DNA of 64,000 bases from Hirundichthys speculiger (Eukaryota; Chordata; Actinopteri; Beloniformes; Exocoetidae). Made by a program: the position numbers and the translations under genes. The stretch is from positions 1,116,001-1,180,000 of the forward strand of contig JAGFBZ010000363.1 of the NCBI GenBank assembly GCA_018398805.1, written 5' to 3'. Shown piece by piece: positions 23,262 to 36,288 of this stretch; position 1 is the stretch's first letter, and every line of letters begins with the position of its first letter. The notes below the pieces were generated by a model. That model made no database searches and was not told the DNA's origin. It saw only the letters and a list, made by a program, of their open reading frames with translations.

Positions 23262-26200
23262 GAAACAAAAACAAAACAAACAGAAAAAAAAGATAGAAAG
23301 GATATTAGTGTCAGCAAGAAGAGACCGGAATGACATCATTTTTTTTAAACAATAAAATAACTGCAATCTCTCATGTCGCCCTCTGCTCCTAAGCCCTCTG
23401 CCGCTATGAGATGAAACCGGCTAATCTCATTATAATCATGCCGTTGTCACGTCATGATCAAAAACTAAGCCCCGCCCTTAGTGGTTTCATTTAAGCGCAC
23501 ATTGCCCCAGTAACCACAAAAAAGAAGCAGAGAGAGCTCGAACAAGGAATTAAACAAAAATCTAGTGTTTTAGTGCCTTCCCAGTTGGGGTGCAAGTAAC
23601 AAACGGTGTGATTAGTGATAAGGAGACTTCATAAAAATAGCTAATGTTATGTGAGGGATAACTGTGACTAGTGTTAAATGTGCAATGAATAGATGAATTG
23701 AAGCTTTCCGATTCTTTCTCTTTATTTATCAGTAAATTTTTATATATTATAAATATACACAAAACCATAAATACATTAGATATAAAATGCTCAAATATAA
23801 AATGACAGTACCTCATGTACAACTGAAATATTAAAAATATGTATTTAGCTTTATTTCCATATGTTTGCAACCCATTGGAGAGAATGCAAGCTACCTCAGC
23901 TAATGTCTGTGCGTGTCTTCCTTTGATAGAAAAATAAAAATCCTAAATAAATTTGAATTCTGTGGTGAAATGGTGCCTGGTAGCAGCATGGCTACTCTTT
24001 GCTCCTTATGAACTGAGGAAATAAATCATGTATGCAAACAAGCCTGCTCCATCTGAAGCTCTAATCTCACATCAGAGGAATGTCACTAAACACCTTAAAC
24101 AGTGCCTGCAAAGCGTTTACTTGTCCTGGCTTCACAGCTGCATGAACCGAAACCTCTTAAGATCACTTTTGCCTGAGCTTTGACATATACAAGTCTGCAG
24201 ATACTGTATATGTTAAGTACTAAATGTAAACAAAATGTGCATACCACAGTCAACCATTTAGCTGGTGTGTGTGTATGTATGGGATAGGAAAGGTGGTACG
24301 GGGAAAGGAAAACAGAAAAAAATACAATATAGATAATGCACAAATTCTCAACTAAGGCATTGAGGCATAATAGGCATAATAATCATTGAAATACATCAAT
24401 CAATAGCAAAATGTAGCTAAGAGACTAAACTGACCTCTGTCAGCGGTCACAATCCTTTGGTAAGGATGGACCCGCGTGTCATGCCGTCTCACTTTAGTAG
24501 CCATTGCACCTAGATTGTAACAGGTCCACAAGGTTAGAAACCATTCACTTTGAGGAGGGGAGAAACAGTCATCGTTTACAGTAATAACATTCACATTGTA
24601 ACCATTATGATTTATAATTCTTGGATTATACAATAATACACAGAACATAATACAGGTTATAGTACAGATACACAACACACATAATTATATATATATATTT
24701 TTTTACATGTAGAAAAATGAAGTAGAAAAAAATAATACATCTTTTTGGAGATTTGCTTGGTATTTAAAAATGCATAACTTAAGTACTAAAATTCCACAGT
24801 GCTCAGTTTTGTGGGGGCTGAAAGGGGGACAGGTAAAGGCCATGGGCTCCCGGGCTGTCTAGCAGAATAATGTGATTCTTCCTGTGAGATCCAGAAGGGA
24901 ACTGAGAGAAATTTGTCTTTTTATTTTGAAAGGTGGGGAAATCCAATACAGCTCTGATGGTAATTGAATAGTGCCAGACACCACCTGCCTCTCCCACCTT
25001 TCTTCATTTTCTCTTTCCCGCTCTCACCATTTCTCTCCAGGTCAATCTGCTCACTGATGCCAGAGGCTGTCATTTTCCTCCTATATTTGTCACAAATGAT
25101 TTCTTCCTACTGCTGTGGTTTACACAACTTCATATACTTGACACAAAAACAGGCCACATGTCACAGTATGTTCAAGTATTACTAAATTGTGATGCGTGTA
25201 GGAATTAAGAAAAATACATTAAGCACTGGCAGGTGAAATAAGTTCTAAACTCAACAAGGATATTATTCTCCCATTGGCAATCGAAAGTTTGGCTGATGTG
25301 TAAATAACTAAGTACACTACTTTGAAGTAGCAGATGGGCTGACAATTCCCTATTCTCAGAGAAGCCAAGATACAGTAGCACATGCAGTCAAGCCAAAACC
25401 AAGTGTGTGAGCATGAGAGTGTGTGTTCCACAGGGCCCTGTGTTGCTGAAGGCACCAATCGATAGTGTGAGTAAATAAAATGCACTAAGCTGGTGTAACC
25501 CTGCAAGTTAAAGAGAGAAAAGCCAGTCAGCTGCCCCTGTCTGTTCTACACATGTCTCCCAGAGGCGCCTCAGATACACAGGTCAGCCAAAATCTTACTT
25601 GTGTCTGCTGCTGCCACATGATGCCATCAACAACATTAGAGGAGCACTGTGTCAAACATAAAGCTGCGCACCAACTGACAAAGACTCTTCTGTATCGGCA
25701 TGGGAAAAGAGATTTATTTTTGTTAACTACACCCCCAGCACAACATATGGTGCACATATCAGACCAATTTTTTCAACAGATGTACAGTTGTCTCTTTGGT
25801 AGCAGGATGTGTTGCGCTTTAAGCACCACTGCGATTGAGTATAATATTTAAACTCTCACACTGAACTGTTCACCTGACACAGAAACTAAGGGAATGTCAG
25901 GTATAAGCACAAAGGGCTCAAGTTCAAGAGGGGTGAAACTAAGACAATGGAGAGAAGGATGTAGAAGAAAAAAGGAACGACTGGAGGAATTTAATGAACA
26001 TCCCCAGTGGGAGTGAGAGAGACTGTCTACTGGCATTGAGGCCTGCCTGCAGAAAACAGCAGCGAGAAATGATTTCAAAAGCTGCAGAAATCCAAGGGGA
26101 TCTGCTGCCAGACTGAATATGCCTCCAGGCCAGTGCATGAAAGGGTTATAGAGCAGGCTGCATGTATGAGTGTGTTTCTGTCAGTGTGCCTAAGTTCACA

Positions 26201-29200
26201 CTGAGGCACGTCTTCCTATAAACCCTACAGAAAAGAGGCAATGTAAACCTGAGAGCGCATTTGTTTGGTGAGAGTGTAACTAAAACAGTGAAATAACCTT
26301 AGTCAAGAATATAAAGAGACTTAAACAGCCTGGCTGTCCATATGAGTCCATATGAGCCACATTGCCGGTCATCCCATCACCATGAGCTTCACCAGCATAT
26401 CCACCCTGTGAGTTTGTCTGTTTTGATCCTCAGGTGGACATGACATATTTACCTTTCAACAAGTCCTGACTGTGGCTCATGGAAGCTGCGTCCAGCAACC
26501 CAGCTCCGGGGTAAAACAAGCTGCCCTCCTGTCCAGGTTGGCTAAAGCTGGCCGTTGTACCTGCTGCACCCATGCTTCCCCAGGCTCTCTTACCTAAAAC
26601 CCCACTGTGCTCGATGGGGTACTCCAGCAGGGAGGTGGGTGCCAAGGCGTAAGGGTACTCATAAGGGGTGGTGTAGATTAGCCCGCCATCCGGTGTGGGA
26701 GGCACCAGGGTGGGGGTGCCATTGGGCAGCATGGCAGCCATCTGAGTAGGCCGGATGAGGTTCATGATGGGAGCCCCAGCTGGTGTTGGGGGGCGGAGTG
26801 CCGGGGGAGGCAACACCTGACCTGTGGGGGCCGCTATGAGGCGGGGACCCTGAGCGGCCGCCGCCGCCGCTGCAAGAGAGAACGCAAGGGTGGCTGCCAT
26901 AAGCAAGAGAGCAAAGGACAGGAGTAGAAAGAAAGAAAAAGAGAAAGAAAGAAGACAAGATAAAAGGTGCAGTGTGGTTGATCATTGTAAAAGATGAAAA
27001 GTGAAAGGTGAAAACAAGAAAGGAAACAAAGGGTCAGAGAGGAGAGGAGAGGAGGAGAGGAAAGGAGAGGAGGAGGAGAGGAGAGGAGAGGAGGGGGAGG
27101 AGCAAAAGGGAAAATTAGTCCATGCATGATTATGATGGTGAACCACAAAAGCGACAATCTTGCAAAAAATAAAATAAAATAAATAAATAAAATTAACATG
27201 GCCAAAGAAATTTGACAACCCTCACACCAAAACACAAAAAGCATAAAATACAGCTGTCAACCCAAGGCGTTTGAAGCGTACCAATCACCATAGCAGCTAC
27301 ACATTCATCTAATGGAAATAGCATAGGTGAGGTAAATAACACACATGCCAACAGAAATGGAGCTGTGCCTATTGGGGGAAACAATTTTTACATTTGACAA
27401 ACAAAAAATGATTTTGAACTTATGATAGGAAGGTCTGTATGGATCCATATCAGGCAAAAAGCTGTTAAAAAATTTAAAGAAATATTGATCCTTTACACAG
27501 TCAGCAGTCAATGTATGCTGGACAAGAAAACAAACATTTTTCAGGAGGTTATGCTTTAGTGCTATGAGCTGTCCCATACAGAACTGCAAGGCAGGTCAAA
27601 TAAACCAAGTACTGTTGTTGTAACTTGGTATCACAGTTCATTAAAGACATTACAGAAGAGAAATGAAAGAAAATCCAACATTTTATCTGATTACTTCAAT
27701 TTTAATTGCATAGATTTGAGCCCAAAAGCAGAGAATAATCGAATTTAGAATCAAGTTTAAAATTGCATTTTGAATAATAATTAACAACATAACCAAGAAC
27801 CAGTCAGGAACATGCACAAGTTCAGAACCAGATTGTTTTATAAGCGTTATTTGTGATGTAGTGACTGACATGCAGAGTTGCGCGACAATGTGCTGAATAT
27901 TTTGAGCAAGTAATACAAAGCAATTGTTTGTGGATTTCAGGGGAAAGGATAGATGGGACACGTTAAAGAGGAGAGAAACATGGAGAATGGAATAGAACCA
28001 GTCCTACTCATAACTGGGAAATAACCTTGAATTGATTAGAGCACTTGAGAAAAGTCAACTAGTGGTTACAGATGGCTTGATAGATCACAAACACAAGATA
28101 TGAATACACAGAATAATCCGATGAAGGTAAACAGTGTTAATGAGAAAGAGATTATAGCGTTTCCCACAAAAAGTAATAATTGTTGTGGTGGCCCGTGTGA
28201 GGAAAGTGGTAGTTGTGGGGTTGAGGTATATTGTTACGATGTGACATACTTTGGGGCCTATTAATATTTCCCTCACATTCACGTCCTTGTCAGCTGTCGT
28301 GCTGGTTCTTGTTTACTCTCCTCTCACTGAACAGACTAGAGTCGAGTACTCAGCTGCCACATTTTCTTGGCCAAATTAGCTGCAGCTAAATTTGGAGTGT
28401 CCCCATATTATGATCATTACAGTAACGCACCAACATGGTGTCTCCCTCTCTGCACTTCAAGCAGAGAAAGGCAGAGGGGAACTTTCTCACAGTGTAGTTA
28501 CAGGTATTTCAAAATCTTACTGCATTTGCTCCTGCAAAGGCCTTTTGTTTTTGTTTCTTAGAACAAAAGCTGCTGAAGGGATTTTGAAGATATTTTTGAG
28601 CAGTTGTAGAGATACAGTAGCTGGAAAGGCCAGGCCTAGTATTACTTTATGAGGGAAACCGTGGAATATAATTCCTTGACATAATTAAGTGTGATGTATG
28701 CAATGAAATTATTAGTCATGTATACTGCAACACTAAATGAATGGTGGATGTGTTTAAGTGTATTTCAATTGCAGTTCACTTACGTGTTTTGATGTTGTTG
28801 TCTCTATATGTCCCATTCAGTATAGCCAACTCCATCAGCTGCATCTTCTTTAAATTGTCTTCTCCCTCCGCCTATGAAAATGAGATTTTGATACACTTTA
28901 CCAATAGCACAAAACACCACATACTCTCGCACGCAGCAAACCCAAAGGTGATCCACATGTCAACCAGTTTGCATAATGCCCACCTGAGTGTTAAAATGGT
29001 ACGAAGGTGAAACTAAAATAATTTGCACGTGACATGTCATCTGTTCTCCACGGGCACCTGTTGGTTTGTGTTCAGTGAAAAAAAAAAAGACGGGCAGAAG
29101 CTTAAGTGCTGCTGTCATGGCAGAGTGCCTTGTTGTTTCTAAAATGCTGACAGAGACATTAAATGTGAGAATGTATATTCATAATCCATATCAGAATGAT

Positions 29201-32200
29201 AATTACTGCAATTTTCTTTGCTCCCTTGTGCGCAATCAAATGCGCAATAACCATCCTTGCTAATGTCAGTCTTGTCAATTAATGTTTGGATAAATAAATA
29301 CAAAAGTAGCAGCCACCATCATTATCGCCAAATTAGGGGACTGAAATTATTCACGGAAAGCAATTAAGATAGCACCCCTCCTCCCACTCACAGCCATCCA
29401 TTCCTCCCCCTTTCATTTGTGCTCTCCCCCCTCCACACCCAAACTCCATTTCCCCTGGAGCTACCGAACACTCAATAACCATGACAACACAAAAGTCCCT
29501 GTGATTTTCCAGGTAGTACATCATAATTTAAGCCGGGCCTTTTGTGAATCATTTCCAAAGTGAAGGGTGCAAAGCCGAACCTGTGAAATCTTGCCGACTT
29601 CAGGTCAACTTCAAGAGAGCGATTGATTTTGGGGGCTTTTTCCCGCTATAAATTAAAGGTGTGATGACTTTTGTGGTGCAGTTTGGTTCAAAAATACAAA
29701 TGCTCATTGCTCAGTCACATACACACTGCACCGCAATGTAAAAAATTTAATGGGGTTTTGACAGTCTTGTGGATATTTTCTGTCCTGTAGGACCTATTTC
29801 TTTTTGACCATTTTTATGACCAAACCTAAACCTGCACTTTAACATGAAAAAATATGCCTTGACCCAGAAACAGATTTAACAGTAATTTATCAGTTATTCA
29901 TATTAATTTACTGTCCTACCTTCCTCACTTTCATCATCACTGAGAACTGCCTTGACCCTGAACTCCAACTCATCTGTCTCTCCCTCTATTCATTAATTCA
30001 GATACATCATGCCTACGTTATTTTGACATCAGTAAGACATGAAGACTTTCATTAAACTAGTCCTCATCGTAAAATGCTTTACGATGGGGGATGTAGATGT
30101 AAATGTAGATGTAGGACCAACTTCCAGCTCGCTGCAAACCCATGTCTAGTGTGCCTAAAAGACTCATAAATGATCTTCTAATATGTGTCCTGACCCCAAC
30201 ATAAAACGTCTATAGATTGAAATAAATGGAATCAATGAATGTAACTCACACACGTTTTTATGAGCAAGAGTGTTGCTCTCTAATAGGCCATGATGCAGCT
30301 CTCATCTTTCATCTGATCTGATCTTCTGATCAGCCTTTTTTAGTGACCACCGATCAACCCCTCCCATGCCAAAGAGAGAGGAAATGAAAGTGCAAAGAGA
30401 AAAAGAAACAGAGGCTGGTCTCCCTTGGATAAATATAAGGCGGTATCCTCAGACCAGTCGCTTTTCTCAGCTGTGTGCCGGGCTTAGTGTATCACACAGG
30501 GCTGCCAATTAATGAAGCAAGGAAACTCTCTCTGCTCCGATACCTCCACTGTGCTCCTTCTCTGTTTTTGTTAATAGGAAAGTTTTGAATTACAAAAAGA
30601 ACACTATTCTTTTTCCCAACCACACCACTTCACTGCAAAGAAAGATCAAATACCCAAAAACATAAAAAATACACTTGACTCAAGATACAAGATTTGCAGA
30701 TTTTCTGGTTATCAAAACTAGCTGATCGCATCATAGAGCTAAATCTAAAAGGGCTCAGAGTGCAGCCCTCAACGAACGCTAATCCCCTGTCTTGCAGTTT
30801 TAAAGAAACGGGTTTATGGATTTGCACCAGAATTTAATGGCTTTACTTTTCATTACTTAATATTAATTAAAAACTGAATCAACAATCTACGTCAAACCCA
30901 AACTAAACGCATTATAATGAGCAAGAAAGTGATTGAATTACCATTTTAAATGATTGTAAAATATCACACAATGAATGCCAATAGATATACGGTGCTTAGG
31001 TGCCAAACATCACTTTGTTGCTTAACCATCAGCTTTAGAGGTGAGAAAAGTGACACCTGACACCTGGCAGCTCTGACTGAACATGAACATGGCTAAGATA
31101 AGCTATTAAACCCTCTTGAACAGATACATACAAACAAATACAATACAAAATACAAAACAATACAAAAAAAATGCTATTAAGTAATCTTAGATGACGTTAA
31201 TTTCTCATTTTTCTTTTTTTAAATCACTACCTCTGCTTTTATCATCTCTCTGTGACCCTCACTGGTTTGTTTCATCAGTTAATCACATCTTCACCACAGA
31301 AACCTGCTGTGAGAAACTACAGTTCTGCTAAAACTAAGAACTCTGATGAATTAAAAATATCAGTTTTTTATTTCTTTTTTGTGTGTTCTTTCAAATAGAC
31401 TAGATGAACTGAGAACATTATGAAGATGGAGGTGTATATTTAATGCATTAACATGTTTATTGTGACTGTAATTAATCAAGCATTTATCTTTGTCATTGAC
31501 ATTGAAAGGCTGCGAAAACAAAATCCATATATCCGTATGTGTTTAAACAAATATCTGGGGTGTATTTTTAACCTAATAACATGGTTAAGTTTTCAGATGC
31601 AAAAATCTAGATGGCAGGAAGATCTACACGGCTGCTCAGTAGCAGATCAAGACAAATGTATGCAGGCTGAATGTTAGAGCTGCTTGTGTGCTTTTATGTG
31701 TGATGTATTACGACAGATCTGCAGGGTGGTGGGGGTTAAATGGGCGCAGGGGAAGAGTTTTGCCACCATCCATCCAACTCTGCATAGGTGGCATGTTGCC
31801 TGTTGAGAATGGAGAGATACAAAATAGAGGGCAGCAAGAGGGGAAAATCACAGATGCTGCTGTGAGGATAAGGTGTGCGCTGCTGTGTGTGAAATGTGTG
31901 TAGTCTCAGTGGGGAGCTGGAGATAGAGCTCCATTTACTCATTAAAACTTTTTAGTTTCCTTCTTTAACCTAAAGTCCCTAAAACTCTAACAAATCATTT
32001 CTAATTTCCATATTAAATAGGGTAATTTTTCTTAATCAAAATACAATTTTTCCTCATGCAATATTTGTTTATTTCCCTTTCTTTCGGTTGTCTTTAGTAG
32101 AGTTTGGGAAGTGATAGCACTATTAGCTGTTAGCACCTTAGCTTTGCATCAACTAAGGTGGCAGATTCAAGACTACTGCAGACAGGAGCTTTATGATCAG

Positions 32201-35200
32201 AAGAAACCAAAAGATGCTGTTGCTGACACTGCTGTAGAGAAGTTGGATTGACTTTAATGATTTAGCCTCTGGTATACTTGGTCTGCTTCCTACCATGGAA
32301 GCACAGCTTAAATGAATGATGAATGGTGCCAGAGAGAGCAGTTAACGGTTTAATGTTGCCCTGCTCAAGGTGTCGTCACAATTAGCGGACTCCTCGGTCA
32401 GCATGCACAGACCATAATAAAACATTCACTCAGAGGAAGCCATCACTAGGTGTGTGTGTGAACTTGCTGCATGTGTGTCTGTAATGATCTGGCTGCTGAA
32501 CACCCCAGAGAGGAATAGCTGCTGGATTACAGAATGAAAGAAATGAGGGAAGGAAGTTTTTTCTTATCCCCGACATTCACATATACACATTTGCAACAAA
32601 CATACATACCCTCACGCTTCTGTCCATCAATGAATAAGCCACTCAATAAAGCTGCTCTATCCACAAGAATCAGATTCAATCAATGAGGCCTATTTGTGAA
32701 ATCAGCAGAGCGGGAAAAGCTATCAGGGACAAGCAAGACAGAGTGATGAGGGAAAGAGGGAAAAGGAGGATAGTAGAGAAGGGAGATGAGAGAGTGTGAT
32801 GAGCTAAAGTAAGGCGAGCCGTGTCCCACTGCCTGTTGACAACCACGCAATGACGTCAGTTGATGTATGTGAAATCACCGTCACAGATCTCTCTTCTGAT
32901 TGAGAAATATGTCAATATTTTAGATTAATACAAACTGGAGCTAATAATTATTTCAGACAAAAGGGTTTGTGTTCAGTGGTTCATGCTGTATATTTGAATG
33001 ACAGTAAGAAACTCCGACACCTTTATTTTGGGTCCTCCCCTCACCGTTCCAGACCAGATAAACACAACAGGTGCCAAGATTGAGATGGATGAATTTGCTC
33101 ATGTGTACGGTTGTAACTGATGGGAAATTTTTGCTCATATCTGTCAAGAATCAATGTCTATGCAGCTGAGCTAACAGCACAGCTCAGAGAGACAAAATGA
33201 TGAGCAAAGAGAGATACAGAAAGAGGTGGAAGATGAGTCTGAGAGGAGAGAAAGCAGAGGAGAAAGTGTAAAAGATCATCTTCGAGCTGGTGGAGAGATG
33301 GATATATGAAGGAGGAAGAAAGGGATAGCTGGAAAATATAAGACAAGAAAAGACAGACAGTGTAGTGAAAGCCAATTTGTCGGCTCCCTGGTGGGCTGAC
33401 ACTGGCTAAGACCTACTTTCCTTCTCTGGCCTCACTGCCAGTCATTACAAACAGGCGTATGCACACATGTGAGAGATTGCACACAACCCCCCCACCCACA
33501 CACACACACACTCGCACACCTTAGGCCTTAGCAGGGCCAGGGTCAGAATCTCTCCAAACTACTCCAATTACCTCAGCAGTAAACACAGCCTGCCCTGGCT
33601 GCCTCTTGGGATACGCAGAGGCTGTATGTGCAGAACTGAGAATGAGAGGGGAGGGGGGGGAATTCAGCAGAGTCGAGAAGAGGAGGTGATATGGGGGGCT
33701 GTGGGGAGGGAGGAGTAGATGACTTCATATACACGAGTGGAACTGGTAGTGGCAGCTGTTTTTTTCCCCTGTTCCCCTCCCTTTATTCACTCCCTTTTGG
33801 TTCCCTTCCCAAACTCTAACATCTGGAGGGAAACGATTACTCCTGCCAAGCTGCCAAGAAGACTTATCAACAATTCCACACTCTCCAGAAGTGGAGGGTC
33901 AGAGAAAAGGAGAGGAATGAGTACTTACAGCAAGCTTTAAAGTATCTCCACTCTAAATAAATAACTGACAAGAAGCTTTATCAATTCCAGCTAACTAAAG
34001 CAAACTTTTAATCTGGAATTGAAGAGGAAAAAAAGCAAAAGAAAAGACCATCAAACATCTGTTCAAGAAAATATAAAAGAAAAATAAATAAATAAAATGA
34101 GTTCGTGCCCCCAAACACATTCTTTTCTTTTTTTTTTTTTAAGCATTTACATGTATATAAAATACAAAAAAAGAAATCTTTTTCACTCGTCAATACCAGA
34201 GCCATACATAAATCTATTTGAGAGAGAAAAAAAAGCTATACAAAAATGTCTAGTATTTTTCTGGTTCCCTTTCATAAATAGTACATTTAAAGAGTGTGAG
34301 GGTGTAAGTGCTTTGTGTCTGCTCACACTGCCGCACTTTCAAAGGCAATTTTCTTTCTTCTGCTGTGCTCCTCAGCTTTTGTGAACATATCTGCCAAGGG
34401 AATCAGGCCTCAACTGTATTTCCCTTTTCCCCAAAGACTAAACGTGCAATCTCCTGCAACTCTCTTCTCGTGCTGTCTTACCTCTGCATCATCCTTGTAA
34501 AAGCCTGTTTCTCGTTTGCTCCCTTCTTTACTCCCAGACAGCTCTGTCAGCGGTGTGGGCCATTAGTCATGCTAAACCACCAACACACTAACTCATTAGC
34601 ATAGAAAAGAACCTGACTCTAGTCAGATTATTACGAACGTGCCATAGCTGCTCCACCCCATTACTGTCAATCACAGTTTACTGAGGTACAGAAGAAAGTG
34701 GCAGATTACAAAGTGAGGAACTAACTCTTCTGTTAATACCTCTGTTTCCGCATCATAACAAAGCTCCCACGTGTCCAGGCCAGAGATTACGTGCTGGCTA
34801 TATTGTGACAAGCGAAACACTGGTGGGTGCTCAGTATGTAAGGCAATATGTTGCAGAAAATTATTAATTTAACTAGTAGAGCATAGCTTACTCCCACTGC
34901 TTTTCCAGGGTTATTAAAATGGGCAATGAATGGGTGGCAAACACAGTGTGAGCTTAGAAACTGGCAGTGGTTCCTGGATCTATGGGGCTTATAACAGTCT
35001 TTTATTGCACTGGAGAAGAGTGAAGTGACCAGCCCTGGTGCTGTGTGCTAGCACCATCAATATCTGCTGACAGACCTATACACAGAGCTACCAACAGGAG
35101 AAAGGAGAGGAAAAAGAGTGTGAAATAAAATATGTTTTTCTAGCAGCTTACTGCACTCTCAAGATCTGGGGAGGGAAAAAATAAAAAAAAGGAAAAAAAA

Positions 35201-36223
35201 ACAGCTTCTCTCTTCTTTCAAAGCCTTTCCAGTAATAAAAGAGAAAAGCTGTGGATACATTTTGAGTGATCTGGTTTATTCATAGAATTAAAGAAAGATT
35301 AAAGCTGATAACCTTGGAACATAAATACATATTTAACAAGACTATAGAGATCGATTAGACAATTTTTAGTTCATCTGCACTGACTTTGATGAAAAGAAAA
35401 AAAAAGTGCCCTTCATGTCTCCCGAACCTGATCATGTTATACAGTCCAACAAACTTCTGTCAGTTTTTCTCTTCTCTCTTTTCATCATTATCATCTCCTT
35501 CCTGCAAAACAATAAAATTCCCTGTCCTCACACTCTGCCTCCTCCAACAATACCAATTTGACTCACAAGATCTACCGTATCCATCCTCTTTTATTCCACT
35601 GCTCTTTCCACTTTCCTCTCTCTCCCCAACCTTCCTTTTATTCTTTCTCCATCCATGCTGCCAGACGGAGCATTGTTCTGTCTTTGCAATCTTTTAATGC
35701 CATCCAATCAAGCAGGGAATACCTTGAAGGGATTTAGCCCGGGATGATTTGAGAGCTTTAAATACTGCTAGGGGATTTGCATCAGATTCAAAGATCCTGA
35801 TTTAGAGCTGATCACTGGAAGCTTCCTTGAAATGGAGATCTGAGAATCTCATGCAAGATGTGAAATTTGAATCTCTTGATATATGTGCATGTGTGCAGGC
35901 CAGAATTATTTTTGGGACTGTTAATGCCAAGTGATAACATACACACCAGGTGATTTGATGTGGATGACATTTGATATTGACTGCTCTGGCTACATGTAGA
36001 GATGGTCTGGGAAGCTTATAGTCAAATTATTGTAACACTGTGATCCAAATCATGTTCCAGGCCATGTTTCAGATCAGCAAATGTGTCATTTTTTAGGACA
36101 CCATTGTTAAATTTTTTTGTATAGCTTTGTATCCCCCCTAAAGTAGATTCCTATACACCTCTGTTAATGACAAGTGGGAATTATTCAAAGCTAAAAGGAT
36201 GGTTTTTCGATGACATGAACAAA

Positions 36224-36288
<65 letters not shown>

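Noticed and set aside
25848..26138. A minus-strand frame containing LIPDIP, slightly like the QKI-7 tail (MPDIS)
   Set aside because: Only a few residues match, no acceptor in the right phase precedes it, and the rest is unlike QKI.
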